Source: Macrotis lagotis (Eukaryota > Chordata > Mammalia > Peramelemorphia > Peramelidae). Taken from it: a stretch of DNA of 64,000 bases. The notes below the pieces were generated by a model that saw only the letters and a program-made list of their open reading frames with translations, made no database searches and had not been told where the DNA came from. Shown piece by piece: positions 59,543 through 64,000 of the stretch. Position 1 is the first letter of the stretch, and the number at the start of each line of letters is the position of its first letter. The DNA lies in assembly GCF_037893015.1 (NCBI RefSeq), contig NC_133661.1, positions 183,708,306 to 183,772,305 of the forward strand. Direction: 5' to 3'. The position numbers and the translations under genes were made by a program.

Positions 59543-60056
59543 GCTCCACAGCACAGAAGTAGGTGCTTGAGTCTTCAGGCTGGACAGCAGAGATGTGCAA
59601 GGAACTGTGATGATCTTTCCTGTTAATTGTGGATCATAATCTTCCTTTCTGCTTTCCCTCTAAGAGAATGTAAAAGAGAAGAATAAGATCCTTCCCAGGA
59701 TCTTATTTGAACCACGGTTAGAACCACTGTAGTCTTAGAAGTGCTATCTGATTAAGTGTAATTTCAAGCAGTGTTCACTTTCTCCTGGACCCTCAGGTTC
59801 CAAGGATTCTATTCCACTTGTTGGCAGCTCACTCCTGTGCAAGAAGATGACATTAGACCCTAGAGACTGGCCATTAAGACAACACCTTCCTAATTCCCTT
59901 TTTATTAGAGGGATGAATGAAGCCAAGAAATATCCTGTGAACCAGGCTGAGCCTTTCTCTTTCTTGATCATCCTGGTGAGGGCATGTTGCCTGGGTCCTC
60001 CCACTCTCAAGGTGAAGGTACTAGATCAGGAAGGAAGCAACCAGGGACTTTTGCAT
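59543..60056 (-). pseudogene. TRAV: V-H: TRAV variable segment pseudogene
   Basis: Leader exon 60005-60056 (starts MQKSLVASFLI, then TAG at codon 12; splice site GTGGGA). V exon 59543-59834 (acceptor CAG). FR1 keeps SCQQVE but then has TAG, loses the first Cys (TGA-containing codon run) and has a TAA. Near the conserved Trp there is a small duplication (GTGGTTCTAACC / GTGGTTCAAAT) and frame changes. The last 60 or so codons are clean: HISAVQPEDSSTYFCAVE with the second Cys. It is nearest to V-G by the pattern around SDS. It cannot give a V domain. Confidence 0.9.
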
Positions 60057-60182
60057 CTTTAGTTTTCCAAGGTCAGTAATAATTCACTTCTGAGATTTAT
60101 AGCATGAAACTGGTCTATAAAGAAAAGAAGTTTTCTCAGTTCAAAATGATTCTTGCTCTGCTTCAGGAAATAAGTTGCCCAG

Positions 60183-60189
60183 TCAATCA
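60183..60189 (-). promoter_or_regulatory. CCAAT-box remnant of V-H
   Basis: Plus-strand TCAATCA, one base off, about 127 bp upstream of the leader ATG. Confidence 0.45.
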
Positions 60190-60500
60190 GAATCTGATAT
60201 CACATCTTCTCCAGAATAGACATCCTTTTCCACTTACACATGATTTGTAATAGTCATGGTAGCTCATGGTGGTCTTGCTCCCTTTAGATCATATAAAATC
60301 ATAGTGGTATAGTAAGGAAATTTTCACTATGGCAGATTTTTGAATGTCTTGGCAACACTCAGTATTGTTTCTATTGCTGAATATATGAGATCTCATAGTA
60401 AGTGTGGAATTCCAGACCTGAGTAGAGAACATAGAGAAGAGATGTCCTGCCATCAAGGAAATTCCATTCTAGCAAAAAGACCTTCAATTTAGATGCTTTT

Positions 60501-60561
60501 TAAAAAAGTTTTTGCAAGGTAAATGGGGTTAAGTGGCTTGCCCAAGGCCACACAGCTAGGT
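60501..60561 (-). mobile_element. Truncated marsupial SINE
   Basis: Only the tail half is present (complement of AACCTTGCAAAAAC...GTGGCCTTGGGC), ending at CACAGCTAGG. Diverged direct repeats GATGCTTTT / GATGCTTCTT flank it. Confidence 0.85.
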
Positions 60562-60574
60562 ATGATGCTTCTTA

Positions 60575-61085
60575 AAGAAAATATTTTTCCAATTACATGT
60601 TATGAGGGTTTTTCAACATTCATTGACTTACATATTTATAGGTTGCACATTTTTATACCACCATCCCTTCCCACATCCCTCTTCCCAGCAGCAGTCTGTT
60701 AAAAGTTGTACATGTACAATTTTGTTGAGCATATTTACGTATTAGTCATTTTGCATATGAGGAATTAGAACTGAGGGAAAAGAAAAAGAAATATGGGCTA
60801 GGAAGTCAAAACATAAGAGCAGATTTCAAAAAGTGAACATAGTGCCTATTCCATTTCTGTGTTTCCTTTTTCTTTTCTCCTCTGGATGAAGATGGCATTG
60901 ATGGCAGGTGCCCCGGTGTTCTTCTAGCTCTCTTAACTGCTGTGAGGAGTTGTAATCATCAGAGTTGATCAACTTACAATGCTGATGTAAATATGTGCAA
61001 TGATGGCTTGGTTCTGCTCCCTTCATTCAGCATCAGTTTATGAAATTCTTTACATGCTTCTCTAAAGTCTGACCATTCATGGTTT
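60575..61085 (-). mobile_element. L1 LINE 3' end fragment
   Basis: Minus-strand L1 3' UTR (ACATGTTATGAGGGTTTTTCAAC, ATGAGGAATTAGAACTGAGGG) and the last part of ORF2 (CATTCAGCATCAGTTTATG), as in 1500-1980. Confidence 0.83.
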
Positions 61086-61089
61086 CATT

Positions 61090-63290
61090 TTTTTTATATT
61101 TTCTTTTTATTTTTGCGACTACATGTCTTGAAAGCCTTTCTACTGTCATCCATCTGCATATTCATATGTTAGACATTTTTTCCACCACCCTCCCTTATAT
61201 GAACTCAGTCTAATCATGAACACTTGAAGTTTTTCCAATTATTTAGATAACTTTATTTATATGAAATGTATTTTGTAATTTTGTTCATATACTTTCTGGG
61301 TTTGTATTGGGAGGTAGATTCCCAAGTATTTTATGTGGACTACAATTACTTTAAATAGAATTGTTCTACCTCTTGCTCTTGGACTTTGCTGTTCAAATAT
61401 AGAAATGCTGATGATTTTTGTGGGCTTGTTTTATATCTGCTACTTTGCTGAAGTTGTTAATTGTGTCTCCAGAGGGGAACCTGAGACTGGTGACTCAGCC
61501 CAACACCCCTTCACTCAAATCAAATTCCTCTGCTTGTCATGGCATCATTACTCTGATTTCATGGTCTTCTTCAAGAACTAATGACAAATATCATAATCAT
61601 AGTTGTTTTAAGTAGTTTTTAGTTGATTTTGTAGGTTTCTCTAAGAATACTATCATATCATCTACAAATAATGAAAGTTTTGTTTCCTCTTGGTCAATTC
61701 TGGTTTCTTCAATTTCTTTTTCATCTCATTACTAAAGATTGCATTTCTAACACACTATTAAATAGTAATGGTGACAATGGACATCCTTATTTCACCTCTG
61801 ATCTTATTGGAAATACTCTTAGTTTATTCCCATTATATATATAAAATATTTGTTGGTGGTTTATTATTATTGTTGTAAGGAAAATTCCATTTATTCCTAT
61901 ACTCTCTAGCATTTTTAATAGGAATGAATGTTGCATATTGTCAAAGGTTTTTTCAGCATCTATTGAGATAATCATATGATTTCTGTTGGTATTTTGTTAT
62001 TGATGATGAGTATTTTCCTAATATTGAACCATCCCTACTTACCTGGTGTGAATCCTATGTGATCATGATGTATTATCCTAGTAATAACTTGCTTTAATTT
62101 CAATGATAAAATTTTATTTAAGATTTTTGCATCAATGTTCATTAGGGAAATTGATCTATAATTTTTTGGTTTAGGTATCAGAACTATATTGATGTCATAA
62201 AAAAGAATTTGGCAAAACTACTCCTATTTAAAAAAATAGTTCATTTAGAATTGGAATTAGTTTTTCCTAAAATATTTGGTAGAATTCACTTATAAATCCA
62301 TCTAAGCCTGGAAACTTTTTCCTTAGGGAGTTCATTGATGGTTTCTTCAATTTCTCTTTTTCTAAAATGGGATTAATTAAATATTTCATTTCTTTCTCTG
62401 TTAATCTGGATAGTTTATATTTTTGTAAAAATTCACCCATTTCACTCAGGTTGTCAAATTATTGGCATGTAATTCAGCAAAATAGTTTCAAATTATCTCT
62501 TTAATTTTCTCCTCATTGGTGCTGAGTTCACCATCTTCATTATTGATATCAATAATTTAGTTTTGTTCTTTCTTTTTGTTCATCAGATTAAACAGAGGTT
62601 TATCTATTTCACTGTTTCTTCATAAAATCAATTCTTAGTTTTATTTATTAGGTTAATGGTTTTCTTGCTTTCAATTTTATTAATTTCTCCCTTGATATTC
62701 AGTTTCTAATTTGGTATTTAATTGGGGATCTTTAATTTGTTCTTTTTCTAGCTTTTTAAGTTGCATACCCAATTTGTTGATCGACTCTTTCACTATTTTA
62801 TTCATATAAGCATTTAGAGGTATAAAATTTCCTCTAAAACTGTTTTGTCTGCATCTCATACATTTTGGTATGATGTTTCATTGTTTTCATTTTCATGGAT
62901 TAAATGATTGATTATTTCCATGACTTGCTGATGGATTCACTCTTTCTTTAAAATTATTTAGTTTCCAAATAATTTTTGGTTTATCGTTCCATGACCCTTT
63001 ATTACATGTAATTTTTATTGCACTATGATCTGAAAAATATGCCTTTATTATTTGTTCCTTTCAACACTTGATTGTAAGATTTTATGTCCTGATACACTTT
63101 TGGTTTAGGTGCCATTTACTGTAGAGAAAAAAGCATATTCTTTTCTATCCCTATTCATTTTTCTCTAGAAGTCTACCATATCTAAGTTTTCTAAGACTTT
63201 ATTCACCTTCTAAACTTCCTTCTTATTTATTTTGTGGTTAGATTTATCTAGATCTGAGAGAGGGAGACTGAGATCCCCCATTATTGAAGT
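61090..63290 (-). mobile_element. L1 LINE with internal deletion
   Basis: A short L1 3' UTR piece (61090-61200) is joined directly to the ORF2 reverse transcriptase region (about 61230 onward), skipping the ORF2 C-terminal third. ORF2 continues to the endonuclease near 63290 (GATCTGAGAGAGGGAGACTGAGATC). It is interrupted by a SINE fragment at 61465-61602. Frames are broken. Confidence 0.8.
61465..61602 (+). mobile_element. Long marsupial SINE, 3' fragment
   Basis: Sense-strand match to the SINE at 21178-21515: CTGCTTGTCATGGCATCATT and TTCATGGTCTTCTTCAAGAAC, then a short CATAATCAT tail. It is inserted within the L1 at a GTTGTTAATTGT site. Confidence 0.78.
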
Positions 63291-63299
63291 CAGGGGGTT

Positions 63300-64000
63300 C
63301 ACCTGCAGAACTAAGACTAATAAACTGTTTCTCATGACTTTTCATGTTGAATAGATGTTATATAGCTTGCCTTTATGATGGGGACGAAGTGCTGGTGTGA
63401 GAGAAAGAATTTGGAAAAGAAAATGCAAATCATGTATGTTTAAAAAATAATTTCATGTTTCCCCATTGTTTGTGGCAAAATCCTTTACAAAAACTAAATG
63501 AGGCATTCATCCTTTGTCCTATAACATCGTGTGAAATATTTTGCTCCTGACATTGTGCTATATGGTATGACACAATGTAAGAAAATTTGTCTCTAATGAC
63601 CTTACATTCTATTAGGGTTACAACAATTAAACAAAGAAGCAAAAGCAATTTCAACTCTTGATCTGGAAGGAGACTCTTGACCCTTACCTGTGCCTGGTCC
63701 CAAATCCTATAGATAAATAATTGCTGGTGGGAAATTGGAGTTTAACTTCACTATTTTCTCTGTTACCTAGAGTTGACAAAAATTGGATTTGATATTATAT
63801 GTATAAATGTCTTATAAATGCACATTATATTTATTATGAAAGCATGTCAGATAGGAATCCTTTAGATCACAACCCAACACAGACTATTTCAGGAAGAAAA
63901 TTTTTTAGAGAAGAAACGGAATTAAGACTGAAATAGGTCTCAAGTTGTTAAAGATTAATAGGATTCTGTGTTTTCTTTTTCTTTTTCCTCTGGAGAAAAC
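63300..64000. other. No recognised feature
   Basis: There is a short frame on the minus strand with a hydrophobic start (63430-63654), but nothing supports it as a gene. CTTACATTCTATTAGGGTTACAAC near 63600 looks like part of an old dispersed repeat. Confidence 0.4.

Noticed and set aside
19611..60056. The V segments as immunoglobulin or marsupial TCR-mu V genes
   Set aside because: QWFRQD...GLTSLFYI and DSATYLCAV motifs with 23-bp-spacer RSSs fit alpha (or alpha/delta) V segments. Mu-type V domains resemble heavy-chain V more closely. Delta use cannot be excluded.
63430..63654. 74-codon minus-strand frame with a signal-peptide-like start (MKLLLLLCLIVV)
   Set aside because: No homology recognised, no splice or promoter context, overlaps what looks like an old dispersed repeat, and such frames arise by chance in AT-rich DNA.

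Overview
This window looks like marsupial genomic DNA. The evidence is many copies of the marsupial tRNA-derived SINE (head GGGGCGGCTAGGTGG, internal GGTTCAAATC, tail TTGCCTTGCAAAAACC), several LINE-1 (L1) copies, CORE-SINE/MIR relics, AT-rich base composition and split genes with GT..AG introns. Nothing bacterial or viral was recognised. I cannot name the species from sequence alone.

The genes are a cluster of eight T-cell receptor alpha-type variable (TRAV or TRAV/DV) segments, all on the minus strand. Each complete one has a short leader exon, an intron of about 0.14-0.24 kb, a V exon and a 23-bp-spacer recombination signal (RSS). From low to high coordinate they are: A (about 19.6-20.1 kb, pseudogene), B (24.7-25.3, intact), C (31.8-32.4, intact), D (35.4-35.9, pseudogene), E (40.5-41.0, intact V exon and RSS but leader ATG changed to ATA), F (43.0-43.5, relic), G (55.0-55.6, intact) and H (59.5-60.1, pseudogene). 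An inverted CCAAT box lies about 100-150 bp upstream of most leaders. No D, J or C segments are seen. From the orientation they should lie beyond the left edge (inference).

A to E sit in a tandemly duplicated block in which a C-type V (A, C) alternates with a B-type V (B, D). E appears to be a hybrid: its right side is B-type, while its RSS and left flank are C-type. A copy of the same block without any V lies at about 9.8-13.0 kb.

The rest is mostly transposable elements. 1-9.8 kb holds a plus-strand L1 split by a nearly full-length minus-strand L1. 13.06-16.64 kb holds a plus-strand L1 3' end split by a minus-strand L1. 28.2-31.4 kb is a complete ORF1-only 'half-L1' (HAL1-like) insertion with a 13-bp target-site duplication. 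44.9-54.8 kb is an L1 complex with one L1 nested in another. 60.5-63.3 kb holds further L1 pieces. No protein-coding gene other than the V segments and dead LINE frames could be supported. I found no clearly new biological system. The most interesting items are the hybrid V segment, the V-less duplicon, the HAL1-like element with SINE-like modules in its 3' part, and the long L1 inter-ORF spacer.
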